Assembly (NCBI GenBank): GCA_041395325.1
Contig: JAWLAT010000004.1
Coordinates: 1-64,000, forward strand
Direction: 5' to 3'
DNA length: 64,000 bases
Source of the DNA: JAWLAT01 sp041395325
Lineage (GTDB): Bacteria > Pseudomonadota > Gammaproteobacteria > Xanthomonadales > SZUA-5
Each line of letters opens with the position of its first letter. Positions within the stretch are counted from its first letter, which is position 1. The notes beneath the pieces are model-generated. The model saw nothing but the letters and a program-made list of their open reading frames with translations. It had not been told where the DNA came from and ran no database searches. Shown in pieces: positions 18,314 to 26,583 of this stretch. Made by a program: the position numbers and the translations under genes.

Positions 18314-18633
18314 ATGAGCGGTCAAGATCGATCGGCAGACTCAGCATGGATCGCGGAGCGAAGCTGGTTTGCGACGGCACCGACGGGTTTGAAGTGCCAG
18401 GTATCGATCCGGGTTGGTACGCCAACGTGTGAATTGACTACACCTGGATGACTCTGGTGTACCTGGAAGCCACTGGCAGTCGCGAGTTTCGCATCGCGGG
18501 TGTGGATTCGTGGCAGGCGCTGTCACTGGGGATGAGATTCGCAGAGATGCAGATCGAACAGCCGAGGTCCGATGGGTGGCGCCTGTGCCTGGATGATGAA
18601 GGTGACACTGCCGATTCACAGGAGCCGCCATGA
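18314..18633 (+). pseudogene. DUF6968-like small protein gene with one frameshift
   Basis: From ATG 18314 the frame encodes SADSAWIAERSWFATAP and CQVSIRVGTPTCELTTPG, then hits TGA at 18449. The following sense (TLVYLEATGSREFRIAGVDS, WQALSLGMRFAEMQIE) continues one phase over to TGA 18631-18633. Adding one base in the TGGA at about 18445 joins them into a roughly 105-residue protein with the IAER...G.P...GVDxxQAL pattern I associate with DUF6968. The stop overlaps the next start by four bases (ATGA). Sequencing indel or true decay cannot be told apart. Confidence 0.5.
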
Positions 18634-18950
18634 GCAGAGTCAAGTCACCTCAAGCGAAGAAGCGGCTGAGTCTGGCGCGAGATGGCCGCAACGACTTTGG
18701 CGAGAATGCCAAGGCCAGCCGCAAGAACATCCCGCGCGCCAAGGCTCGGTCGATCCGCGCTGAGCGTCGAGGTGCGGCGCAGGCACTGGCTGAATCCATC
18801 CCATCGGCTGACCCGATCGATGCTGAGATGAAGGCACGCGAAGTCAGCGCGGTGAAGGCGCGGGCCGCATTCAGGAAGTACCCGGACAAGCCTTTGGGTG
18901 AGGTGCTGATTCGGAAACAAGCCAGGCGGCGGTCGGCAGAAGAATCCTGA
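18630..18950 (+). CDS. Small basic hypothetical protein
   Basis: A 106-residue, strongly basic protein beginning MSRVKSPQAKKRLSLARDGR with repeated Lys/Arg clusters and no signal peptide. I recall similar short proteins (SPQ-K-KRLS--RD-RN-YGEN pattern) in other proteobacteria, always of unknown function. It is coupled by a four-base overlap to the frameshifted DUF6968-like gene, so the two probably work together. The charge suggests nucleic-acid contact, which is only a guess. Confidence 0.65.
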   Translation: MSRVKSPQAKKRLSLARDGRNDFGENAKASRKNIPRAKARSIRAERRGAAQALAESIPSADPIDAEMKAREVSAVKARAAFRKYPDKPLGEVLIRKQARRRSAEES

Positions 18951-19008
18951 CGCTGATCGGAGACAAGACCAGATTCGCCGCGAAGGGGGCGCTGCGTGCG
19001 ACGGTGAC

Positions 19009-20451
19009 TCAGGCGCCCCAAACCCGCAGGCAGAGTGCGATCAGCGGGCCCCAGAACAGGCCGAGTGCGAGCTGAGCCAAGCCGTTGAGCGAGAGCACGA
19101 AGCGCAGATCGCCGGGGGCGCGGTATTCGATCTCTTCGCTGGCCGGGGCGTCGAAGTACATGACCTTGATGACCCGCAGGTAGTAGTAGGCACCGACGAC
19201 GGCCATGACCGCGGCGACGATGACCAGCCACAGATAGCCGGCCTGCAGCGCGTTCTGCAGCACCAGCAGCTTGGAGAAGAAGCCTACCAGCGGCGGCACA
19301 CCGGCCATCGAGGCCAGCAACAGCAGCATCATGAAGGCCAGCCACGGGTGCCGCTGATTGAGACCGCGGTAATCGTTGATCTCCTCGGCCGGGAAGCCCT
19401 GCCGGGCCAGCGCGATGATCACGCCGAAGGCACCAGCGGTCATCAGCGCATAGGTGAGGGCGTAGAAGCTGGCCGCGGCGTAACCGCCTTTGCCGCCGCC
19501 CAGCAGCGCCAGCAGGATGAAGCCGACGTGCGAGATCGTCGAGTAGGCCAGCATGCGCTTGAGGTTGCTCTGCGCAATGGCGGCGAGGTTGCCCAGCAGC
19601 AGCGACAGCAGCGCCAGCAGCGAGAGCATCTGCGACCAGTCGGCGGCCAGCGAGGGCATCGACGAGGACAGCAGGCGGAAGGCCATGCCGACCGCGGCGA
19701 TCTTCGGTGCGCTGGCGATGAACAGCGTCACGGCCGTCGGCGCGCCCTGGTAGACGTCCGGGATCCACATGTGGAAGGGAACGGCGCCGAACTTGAAGGC
19801 CAGGCCGATCACGACGAAGGTCAGGGCAAAAGCGAGCAGGGCGGCGTTCTGCTGTTCGGCCAGCGCGGTGGCGATGCCATCCAGCTGCAGCGTGCCGGAC
19901 AGGCCGTAGAGCATCGACATGCCGTACAGCAGCATGCCCGACGCGATGGCGCCCAGCACGAAGTACTTCATCGCCGATTCGGAAGCCACTGGCGAGTCGC
20001 GATCCAGCGCCACCAGCGCGTAGCTCGACAGCGCCAGCAGTTCCAGGCCCAGGTACAGCATGATCAGGTTGTCCGAGGACACCAGCAGGAACATGCCCAG
20101 TACCGCGAACAGCAACAGCAGGTAGAACTCGCCGACGAACAGCTTGAAGGTGCGCAGGCTGTGCTTGGCATAGATCAGCACGATGCCACTGATCAGCAGG
20201 ATGAAGATCTTCAGCAGATCGCCCATGCCATCGCGCAGCATCAGGCCGCCCAGCGCCGCGATCGACTGCTCCGGATTGAAGTCACGGATGCAGGCCACCG
20301 CAGTCAGCAGCAAGCCGCCCATGCTGATGGCGTGCAGCACGCCGCGGCGACGCTCGTCGATCCACAGATCGGTCAGCATCACCAGCACGATCGTGGCCAG
20401 CAGCAACAGCTCGGGCAGGATCGGAGCGAGGTCGGAGAGGGTTTCGATCAT
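19009..20451 (-). CDS. nuoN: NADH-quinone oxidoreductase subunit N
   Basis: NuoN is one of the three antiporter-like proton-pumping subunits in the membrane arm of complex I. The 480 residues form about 14 membrane helices, with the conserved stretches GLELLALSSYALVA, KYFVLGAIASGMLLYG and SNLKRMLAYSTISHVG. Position as the last gene of the nuo operon, 21 bp after nuoM, confirms it. The start at 20451 is chosen as the ATG at the first helix; the seven residues upstream in frame begin at a TTG. Confidence 0.97.
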   Translation of the reverse strand: MIETLSDLAPILPELLLLATIVLVMLTDLWIDERRRGVLHAISMGGLLLTAVACIRDFNPEQSIAALGGLMLRDGMGDLLKIFILLISGIVLIYAKHSLRTFKLFVGEFYLLLLFAVLGMFLLVSSDNLIMLYLGLELLALSSYALVALDRDSPVASESAMKYFVLGAIASGMLLYGMSMLYGLSGTLQLDGIATALAEQQNAALLAFALTFVVIGLAFKFGAVPFHMWIPDVYQGAPTAVTLFIASAPKIAAVGMAFRLLSSSMPSLAADWSQMLSLLALLSLLLGNLAAIAQSNLKRMLAYSTISHVGFILLALLGGGKGGYAAASFYALTYALMTAGAFGVIIALARQGFPAEEINDYRGLNQRHPWLAFMMLLLLASMAGVPPLVGFFSKLLVLQNALQAGYLWLVIVAAVMAVVGAYYYLRVIKVMYFDAPASEEIEYRAPGDLRFVLSLNGLAQLALGLFWGPLIALCLRVWGA

Positions 20452-20472
20452 GGCGAAAGGGACCTGCTGCAA

Positions 20473-22053
20473 TCAGTTCTGGAGAGCGATGCCGACGTCG
20501 GGCTCGGCCGGCAACTTGCTGACGGTGATCTGCCGCACCAGCTTTTCGACGCTGGGCTGCATGACATCGATCAGCGGCTTGGGGTACAGACCCATGGCCA
20601 GCACGAAGACGGCCAGCGAACCGAGCACGAAGCCTTCGCGCCGGTTGATGTCGGTGAGTGCACGGACGTTGTCGTTGGCTACATCACCGAAGACCACGCG
20701 CTTGACCAGCCACAGTGTGTAGGCCGCGCCGAGGATCAGTGTGAGGGCCGCCGCTGCGGCAACCCAGCCGTTGGCCTGGAAGGTGGCCAGGATCACCATG
20801 AACTCGCCGACGAAGCCGGAGGTGCCGGGCAGACCGCTGTTGGCCATGCCGAAGAAGACCATCAGCGCACCGAACACCGGCATCGTGTTGACCACGCCGC
20901 CGTAGGCGCCGATCTGGCGGCTGTGGACGCGGTCGTAGAGCACGCCCACGCAGGCAAACAGCGCGGCCGAGATGAATCCGTGCGAGATCATCTGCACCAT
21001 TGCGCCCTGCACCGCCAGTTCGGCTGCGTTGATCGTGCTGGCCTGCATGGCCAGCGCCAGGCAGACGAACAGGCCCAAGGTCACGAAGCCCATGTGCGAG
21101 ATCGACGAGTAGGCGATCAGCTTCTTCATGTCTTCCTGCACCAGCGCGACGAAGCCGATGTAGACCACGGCGATCAGCGACAGGGCAATGATCAGCCAGG
21201 CCAGGTCGGCGCTGGCATCCGGGGCGATCGGCAGCGAGAAGCGGACGAAGCCGTAGCCGCCGATCTTCAGCATGATGGCCGCCAGCACCATCGAGCCACC
21301 AGTGGGCGCCTCGACGTGGGCATCCGGCAGCCAGGTGTGCACCGGGAACATCGGCACCTTGACCGCAAAGGCGATCAGGAAGGCGAAGAACAACCACACC
21401 TGCGCGCTCATGGCCAGCGGCAGGTCCTGCAGGTCGGCGATGGCGAAGCTGGGTTCGCCGGCGGCGCCGCTCTGCAGATACAGATAGATCAGGCCGACCA
21501 GCATGAAGATCGAGCCGAGGAAGGTGTAGAGGAAGAACTTGATGGTCGCGTAAACCCGGTTCGGACCACCCCAGATGCCGATGATCAGGAACATCGGGAT
21601 CAGCATGGCCTCGAAGAAGACGTAGAAGAGGATCGCGTCGGTGGCGCAGAAGACGCCGATCATCAGGCCTTCGAGAATCAACATGGCGCCGAAGTACTGC
21701 GCCACCTGCTTGTCGATCACCACCCAGGCCGACACCAGCACCAGCACCGTGATCAGCGCGGTCAGCACCACCAGTGGCATCGAGAAGCCATCGACACCGA
21801 GCGCGTAGTTGATGTTGAAGGCGCTGACCCACGGGGTGGACTCGACGAACTGCATCGCCGCGCTGGCGCTGTCGAAGCCGAACCACAGCGGCACGCACAG
21901 CAGCACCGTCAGCAGCGAAGCGGCCAGAGCCACCCAGCGCGACAGCGCCCGGCGGCGCTCACCGCAGAAGATCGTCAGTGCGCCACCGATGACCGGCACC
22001 CACACCAGCAGGCTGAGCAGGTGGGCGGTGAGGACAGAGGATTCCGAGTTCAT
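20473..22053 (-). CDS. nuoM: NADH-quinone oxidoreductase subunit M
   Basis: NuoM is an antiporter-like proton-translocating subunit of complex I. The 526-residue frame contains LGVDGFSMPLV, FYVFFEAMLIPMFLIIG and LPDAHVEAPTGGSMVLA, all hallmark NuoM segments, with the pumping Lys/Glu residues in helices as usual. The long frame upstream of 22053 is overlap with nuoL and out of sense; the ATG at 22053 opens the first helix. It lies 26 bp downstream of nuoL. Confidence 0.97.
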   Translation of the reverse strand: MNSESSVLTAHLLSLLVWVPVIGGALTIFCGERRRALSRWVALAASLLTVLLCVPLWFGFDSASAAMQFVESTPWVSAFNINYALGVDGFSMPLVVLTALITVLVLVSAWVVIDKQVAQYFGAMLILEGLMIGVFCATDAILFYVFFEAMLIPMFLIIGIWGGPNRVYATIKFFLYTFLGSIFMLVGLIYLYLQSGAAGEPSFAIADLQDLPLAMSAQVWLFFAFLIAFAVKVPMFPVHTWLPDAHVEAPTGGSMVLAAIMLKIGGYGFVRFSLPIAPDASADLAWLIIALSLIAVVYIGFVALVQEDMKKLIAYSSISHMGFVTLGLFVCLALAMQASTINAAELAVQGAMVQMISHGFISAALFACVGVLYDRVHSRQIGAYGGVVNTMPVFGALMVFFGMANSGLPGTSGFVGEFMVILATFQANGWVAAAAALTLILGAAYTLWLVKRVVFGDVANDNVRALTDINRREGFVLGSLAVFVLAMGLYPKPLIDVMQPSVEKLVRQITVSKLPAEPDVGIALQN

Positions 22054-22079
22054 GGTCGATAACGTTCCCGTGCTTGGCG

Positions 22080-24116
22080 CTAGCGCCCGAAGGCGAAGGC
22101 AGCCAGCACCACGATCAGGCCGAGGATCATGACGAAGGCGTAGTGATAGAGCAGGCCGGACTGCATGCGGCGAATGACATAGGCGAGGCGGCCAACGCCG
22201 CCGGCACTGCCGTTGACCAGCATGTCGTCGATCAGACCGCGATCGGACCAGCGCCACAGGAAGCGGCCCAGGCCGACGCTGCCACCGGCAAAGAGCTTCT
22301 GGTACAGCGCATCGAAGCCGTACTTCTGATCCAGGATCCGCCACAGCAGATGCAGCCGCTGCTGGATCTTGCCCGGCAGGTCGGTGCGGAACAGGTACAG
22401 CCAGGTGGCCAGGCCAAAGCCCAGCAGCAGCAGGGCAAAGGGCACGGTCATGAAGCCATGCAGCGCAAAGGCAACGGCGCCGTGGAAATGCTCGCCCAGT
22501 TCGGCGACCACATTGTTCTCCGGCCGCACTTCGATGGCACCAGTGAAGAAGTCACCGAAAACCACATGACCCACGGCCAGGCCGCCGATCAGCACCGAGG
22601 GCACGGCCAGTGCCAGCAGAGGCAGCTTGACCACCCAGCCCGGCTCATGCGGCGGATGCTCGGCGTCGACATGGTGATGATCGTCGTGATCGTCTGCGGC
22701 GTGGTCGTCCGCGTGACCATGATCCTGCGCATGGCTGGGCTCGGCCCAGCGTGCCTTGCCGTGGAAGGCCAGATAGAGCAGGCGGAAGGAATAGAAGCTG
22801 GTGACGAAGACGCCGATCAACACACAGGCGTAGGCGAAGCCGCTGCCGATCCGTTCGGAATGCTTGGCTGCCTCGATGATCAGATCCTTCGAGTAGAAAC
22901 CGGAGAAGAAGGGCATGCCGACCAGCGCCAGCGTGCCGATCCAGGCGGTCAGCCAGGTGACCGGGGTGAAGCGGCGCAGGCCGCCCATGCGTCGCAGGTC
23001 CTGATCGTGGTGCATCGCCATGATCACCGCGCCGGCACCGAGGAACAGCAGTGCCTTGAAGAAGGCGTGGGTGGCCAGGTGGAAGATCGCCACCGAGTAG
23101 GCGCTCACGCCCAATGCGACGGTCATGTAGCCCAGCTGCGACAGGGTCGAATAGGCGACCACACGCTTGATGTCGTTCTGCACGATGCCGATCAGGCCCA
23201 TGAACAGGGCGGTGATCGCGCCGATGATCATCACCACGCTGAGCGCGGTGTCGGACAGTTCGAACAGCGGCGACATGCGGGCCACCATGAAGATGCCGGC
23301 GGTCACCATCGTGGCGGCATGGATCAGCGCCGAGATCGGCGTCGGGCCTTCCATCGAGTCCGGCAGCCACACATGCAACGGCACCTGCGCGCTCTTGCCC
23401 ATCGCACCGACGAACAGCAGCAGACAGATCGCGGTGGCGGCTTCGAACTGCCAGCCAAACAGCCCGACGTCGATGACCTGGCCGTTCAGCGAGGAGGCGC
23501 GGGCGAAGGCGGTGGCGTAGTCCAGCGTGCCCAGATAGGCCAGCACGCCGGCAATGCCGAGCAGGAAGCCGAAGTCGCCGACGCGATTGACCAGGAAGGC
23601 CTTGAGGTTGGCGTAGATGGCGGTTGGCCGCTTGAACCAGAAGCCGATCAGCAGGTACGAGACCAGACCCACCGCCTCCCAGCCGAAGAACAGCTGGGCA
23701 AAGTTGTTGGCCATCACCAGCATCAACATCGCGAAGGTGAACAGCGCGATGTAGGCGAAGAAGCGCTGATAGCCGGGATCTTCGTGCATGTAGCCGATCG
23801 TGTAGACATGCACCATCAGCGACACGAAGGTCACCACGACCATCATCAGCGCGGTCAGGCGATCGACCAGGAAGCCGACCTGGGCGTTGAGATCACCGAT
23901 CTGGAACCAGGTGTAGACGGTCAGGTTGACCGGGTCGGCGCCGTCGAAGGCGAGCAGCTTGAAGACGTAGATCGACAGGGCACAGCTGAGCGCGACGCCC
24001 AGGATGGTGACGACATGTGCGCCGACACGACCGATCTGACGGCCGAAGAATCCGGCCAGGATGGCGCCACCCAGAGGGGCGAGCGCAATCCACAGGAGCA
24101 GGCTCTTGGTGATCAC
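22080..24116 (-). CDS. nuoL: NADH-quinone oxidoreductase subunit L
   Basis: NuoL is the distal antiporter-like subunit of complex I with the long lateral helix. The 678-residue frame shows the family motifs VSLMVHVYTIGYMHEDPGY, LLIGFWFKRP and LPDSMEGPTPISALIHAATM. An unusual His/Asp-rich loop (about residues 455-480, HAQDHGHADDHAADDHDDHH) precedes a late helix and could bind metal. The start is GTG at 24116, five bases after the nuoK stop. Confidence 0.97.
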   Translation of the reverse strand: MITKSLLLWIALAPLGGAILAGFFGRQIGRVGAHVVTILGVALSCALSIYVFKLLAFDGADPVNLTVYTWFQIGDLNAQVGFLVDRLTALMMVVVTFVSLMVHVYTIGYMHEDPGYQRFFAYIALFTFAMLMLVMANNFAQLFFGWEAVGLVSYLLIGFWFKRPTAIYANLKAFLVNRVGDFGFLLGIAGVLAYLGTLDYATAFARASSLNGQVIDVGLFGWQFEAATAICLLLFVGAMGKSAQVPLHVWLPDSMEGPTPISALIHAATMVTAGIFMVARMSPLFELSDTALSVVMIIGAITALFMGLIGIVQNDIKRVVAYSTLSQLGYMTVALGVSAYSVAIFHLATHAFFKALLFLGAGAVIMAMHHDQDLRRMGGLRRFTPVTWLTAWIGTLALVGMPFFSGFYSKDLIIEAAKHSERIGSGFAYACVLIGVFVTSFYSFRLLYLAFHGKARWAEPSHAQDHGHADDHAADDHDDHHHVDAEHPPHEPGWVVKLPLLALAVPSVLIGGLAVGHVVFGDFFTGAIEVRPENNVVAELGEHFHGAVAFALHGFMTVPFALLLLGFGLATWLYLFRTDLPGKIQQRLHLLWRILDQKYGFDALYQKLFAGGSVGLGRFLWRWSDRGLIDDMLVNGSAGGVGRLAYVIRRMQSGLLYHYAFVMILGLIVVLAAFAFGR

Positions 24117-24121
24117 TACGG

Positions 24122-24427
24122 TCAGCCTCGCAGGGTTTCGAGTTCTTCGACGTTGATCGTGCGGCGGTTGCGGAACAGCACGACCAGAATGGCCAGTCCG
24201 ATCGCCGCTTCGGCAGCGGCAACCGTCAGGATGAAGAACACGAACACCTGACCGGAGGCATCACCGAGGTAACGCGAAAAGGCCACGAAGTTCGTGTTCA
24301 CCGCCAGCAGCATCAGCTCGATGCACATCAGCAGCACGATGACGTTCTTGCGGTTGATGAAGATGCCGGCGACTGCCACGCAGAAGAGCAGGGCGCTGAC
24401 GGTGAGGAAGTGCGACAGAGGAATCAT
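24122..24427 (-). CDS. nuoK: NADH-quinone oxidoreductase subunit K
   Basis: NuoK is a small three-helix subunit of the complex I proton channel. The 101 residues include the conserved Glu-bearing helices (IELMLLAVNTNFVAF and VAAAEAAIGLAILV). Its ATG overlaps the nuoJ stop by four bases. Length is exactly that of the family. Confidence 0.97.
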   Translation of the reverse strand: MIPLSHFLTVSALLFCVAVAGIFINRKNVIVLLMCIELMLLAVNTNFVAFSRYLGDASGQVFVFFILTVAAAEAAIGLAILVVLFRNRRTINVEELETLRG

Positions 24428-25035
24428 GCTTGCGGCACCTTCTTCTCGCTGGGCATCTTCACGACGCGCAAGCGGTCGGCCTTGCGCACCGCCACCTGGG
24501 CATCAACATCCTGGCTACGCACGCCTTCGCGACGCCGCAGGGTCAGGGCCAGTGCCGCGACCACGGCGACGATCAGCACCAGTGCAGCGACCTGCACCGC
24601 CATCAGGTATTTGCTGAACAGCAACTCGGCCACATCACGGGTGTTGCTGTAGCCGGCTGGCAGATCTGCCGGTGCGCTGAACTGGTCGAAACCGAAGTTG
24701 CGCGCGCTCAGCACGGCGATCATCTGTGCCGCCATCACCGCGGCGACCAGCAGGCCGGCGGGCAGGTAGCGGGTAAAGCCTTCGCGCAAGGGGGCGGTGT
24801 TGATGTCGAGCATCATCACCACGAACAGGAACAGCACCATGACCGCGCCGACGTAGACCAGGATCAGCGCGATGCCGAGAAACTCGGCGCGCAACAGAAT
24901 CCACAGCTGCGCCGCGGTGAAGAAGGTCAGCACCAGCAGCAAGGCGGCGTGCACCGGGTTGCGGACGCTGATGACGCCGATGGCGCTGCCCAGCAGGACC
25001 GCGGAGAGTGCGTAGAAGAAGATCAGTTCGACCAT
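24424..25035 (-). CDS. nuoJ: NADH-quinone oxidoreductase subunit J
   Basis: NuoJ is a five-helix membrane subunit of complex I; residues LILVYVGAVMVLFLFVVMML form the conserved helix with the pi-bulge region involved in coupling. The start at 25035 gives a 203-residue protein of normal length beginning MVELIFFYAL; the longer frame upstream is antisense-like noise over nuoI. It is five bases from nuoI and overlaps nuoK. Confidence 0.96.
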   Translation of the reverse strand: MVELIFFYALSAVLLGSAIGVISVRNPVHAALLLVLTFFTAAQLWILLRAEFLGIALILVYVGAVMVLFLFVVMMLDINTAPLREGFTRYLPAGLLVAAVMAAQMIAVLSARNFGFDQFSAPADLPAGYSNTRDVAELLFSKYLMAVQVAALVLIVAVVAALALTLRRREGVRSQDVDAQVAVRKADRLRVVKMPSEKKVPQA

Positions 25036-25040
25036 GATCG

Positions 25041-25529
25041 TTACCGGTAGGGTGCGTCCTGGGCGCGAGCGGCGGCAATCTGGGCCTCGAAGCGGTCCCC
25101 GATGGCCAGCAGTTGCTGTTTGCTCACGACGTTCTCGCCGCGTTGCTCGAAGTGGTACTCGTGAATGTCCGTTTCGACGATGGAATCGACCGGACAGGAC
25201 TCTTCGCAGAAGCCGCAGAAGATGCACTTGAACAGGTCGATGTCGTAGCGGGTGGTGCGGCGACTGCCGTCCTCACGCGGTTCGGAATCGATGGTGATCG
25301 CCAGCGCCGGGCAGACCGCCTCGCACAGCTTGCAGGCGATGCAGCGTTCTTCGCCGTTGGGATAGCGACGCAGCGCATGCAGACCGCGGAAGCGGTTGGA
25401 CTTGGGAATCTTCTCTTCCGGGTAATTGACCGTGTACTTCGGTCGCAGCATGTAGCGGAAGGTCACCGACAGGCCCTTGACCAGCTCGCGCAGCATCAGG
25501 CTGTCGAAATAGCGAACGACGGAATTCAT
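25041..25529 (-). CDS. nuoI: NADH-quinone oxidoreductase subunit I (two 4Fe-4S)
   Basis: NuoI carries clusters N6a and N6b that pass electrons to N2 in NuoB. The 162-residue protein has two ferredoxin motifs: CIACKLCEAVCP (Cys63/66/69/73) and CIFCGFCEESCP (Cys102/105/108/112). An amphipathic N-terminal helix contacts the membrane arm in known structures. It sits four bases after nuoH. Confidence 0.98.
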   Translation of the reverse strand: MNSVVRYFDSLMLRELVKGLSVTFRYMLRPKYTVNYPEEKIPKSNRFRGLHALRRYPNGEERCIACKLCEAVCPALAITIDSEPREDGSRRTTRYDIDLFKCIFCGFCEESCPVDSIVETDIHEYHFEQRGENVVSKQQLLAIGDRFEAQIAAARAQDAPYR

Positions 25530-25533
25530 GGCA

Positions 25534-26580
25534 TCAGGCTCCCCGCTCGATCCAGCCGGCGCTGTAGAGCAGCGCGGCGACCATGATCCAGGTCATCGTG
25601 ATCGGAATGAACACCTTCCAGCCCAGCCGCATGATCTGGTCGTAGCGGTAGCGCGGGAAGGTGGCGCGGAACCACAGGAAGCAGAACATGAAGAACGCGC
25701 CCTTGATGAACAGCCAGTGTGCGCCGGGCGCACCCAGCCAGCCGCCGATCCAGCCCTGCACCGGCGACAGCCAGCCACCGCAGAACATCAATGCGGTGAG
25801 GAAGGAAATCAGGATCATGTTGGCGTATTCGGCCAGGAAGAAGGTTGCGAAACCCGCGCCCGAATACTCGACATGGAAGCCGGCGACGATTTCCGACTCG
25901 CCTTCGGCGACGTCGAAGGGGGCGCGGTTGGTTTCGGCCACGCCGGCAATGAAGTAGACGATGAACAGCGGGAACAGCGGCAGCCAGAACCACTCGAAGA
26001 ATCCGGCGTTGCCCGCCTGCGCCTCGACGATGCGGGTGATGTTGAGCGAGCCGGAGACCAGCAGCACACCAACCAGCGCAAAGCCCATGGCGATTTCGTA
26101 GGAGACGATCTGCGCGGCCGAGCGCATCGCGCCCAGGAACGCGTACTTCGAATTGGAGGCCCAGCCGCCGATGATCACGCCATAGACGCCGATCGAGGTC
26201 ATCGCCAGCAGATACAGCAGGCCGGCATCGATGTTGGACAACGCGCCGATCAGGCGACCGTCATCGAAGGGCACCACGGCCCAGGCGGCAAAGGCCGGGG
26301 CCAGCGTCAGGACCGGGGCGATCAGAAACAGGGTCTTGCTCGCGTTGGCGGGCAGGACCAGTTCCTTGAACAACATCTTGAAGACGTCGGCGAAGGGTTG
26401 GGCGAAAGCGATCGGGCCACCAATCCGATTGGGGCCACGGCGCACCTGCATCCAGCCGATCACCTTGCGCTCGGCCAGCGTGTAATAGGCCACCGTGAGA
26501 ATGAGCGGCAGCATCACCGCCACCACCTTGATGGCGGTCCACAGCAGCACCATCAAATCGTCCATGCGCAGTTGGTCCAT
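25534..26580 (-). CDS. nuoH: NADH-quinone oxidoreductase subunit H
   Basis: NuoH forms the quinone-access chamber together with NuoB and NuoD. The 348 residues contain the signature ERKVIGWMQVRRGPNRIGG near the N-terminus, the acidic E-channel segment (ETNRAPFDVAEGESEIVAGF) and about eight membrane helices. Start at ATG 26580, three bases after nuoG. No anomaly seen. Confidence 0.98.
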   Translation of the reverse strand: MDQLRMDDLMVLLWTAIKVVAVMLPLILTVAYYTLAERKVIGWMQVRRGPNRIGGPIAFAQPFADVFKMLFKELVLPANASKTLFLIAPVLTLAPAFAAWAVVPFDDGRLIGALSNIDAGLLYLLAMTSIGVYGVIIGGWASNSKYAFLGAMRSAAQIVSYEIAMGFALVGVLLVSGSLNITRIVEAQAGNAGFFEWFWLPLFPLFIVYFIAGVAETNRAPFDVAEGESEIVAGFHVEYSGAGFATFFLAEYANMILISFLTALMFCGGWLSPVQGWIGGWLGAPGAHWLFIKGAFFMFCFLWFRATFPRYRYDQIMRLGWKVFIPITMTWIMVAALLYSAGWIERGA

Positions 26581-26583
26581 GGG

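Noticed and set aside
19348..22062. 904-residue plus-strand frame opposite nuoN/nuoM
   Set aside because: Antisense shadow of membrane-helix codons; Gln/His/Asp/Arg-rich with no domain.
22074..24251. 725-residue plus-strand frame opposite nuoL
   Set aside because: Same reason: it mirrors a certain gene and has no fold-like pattern.
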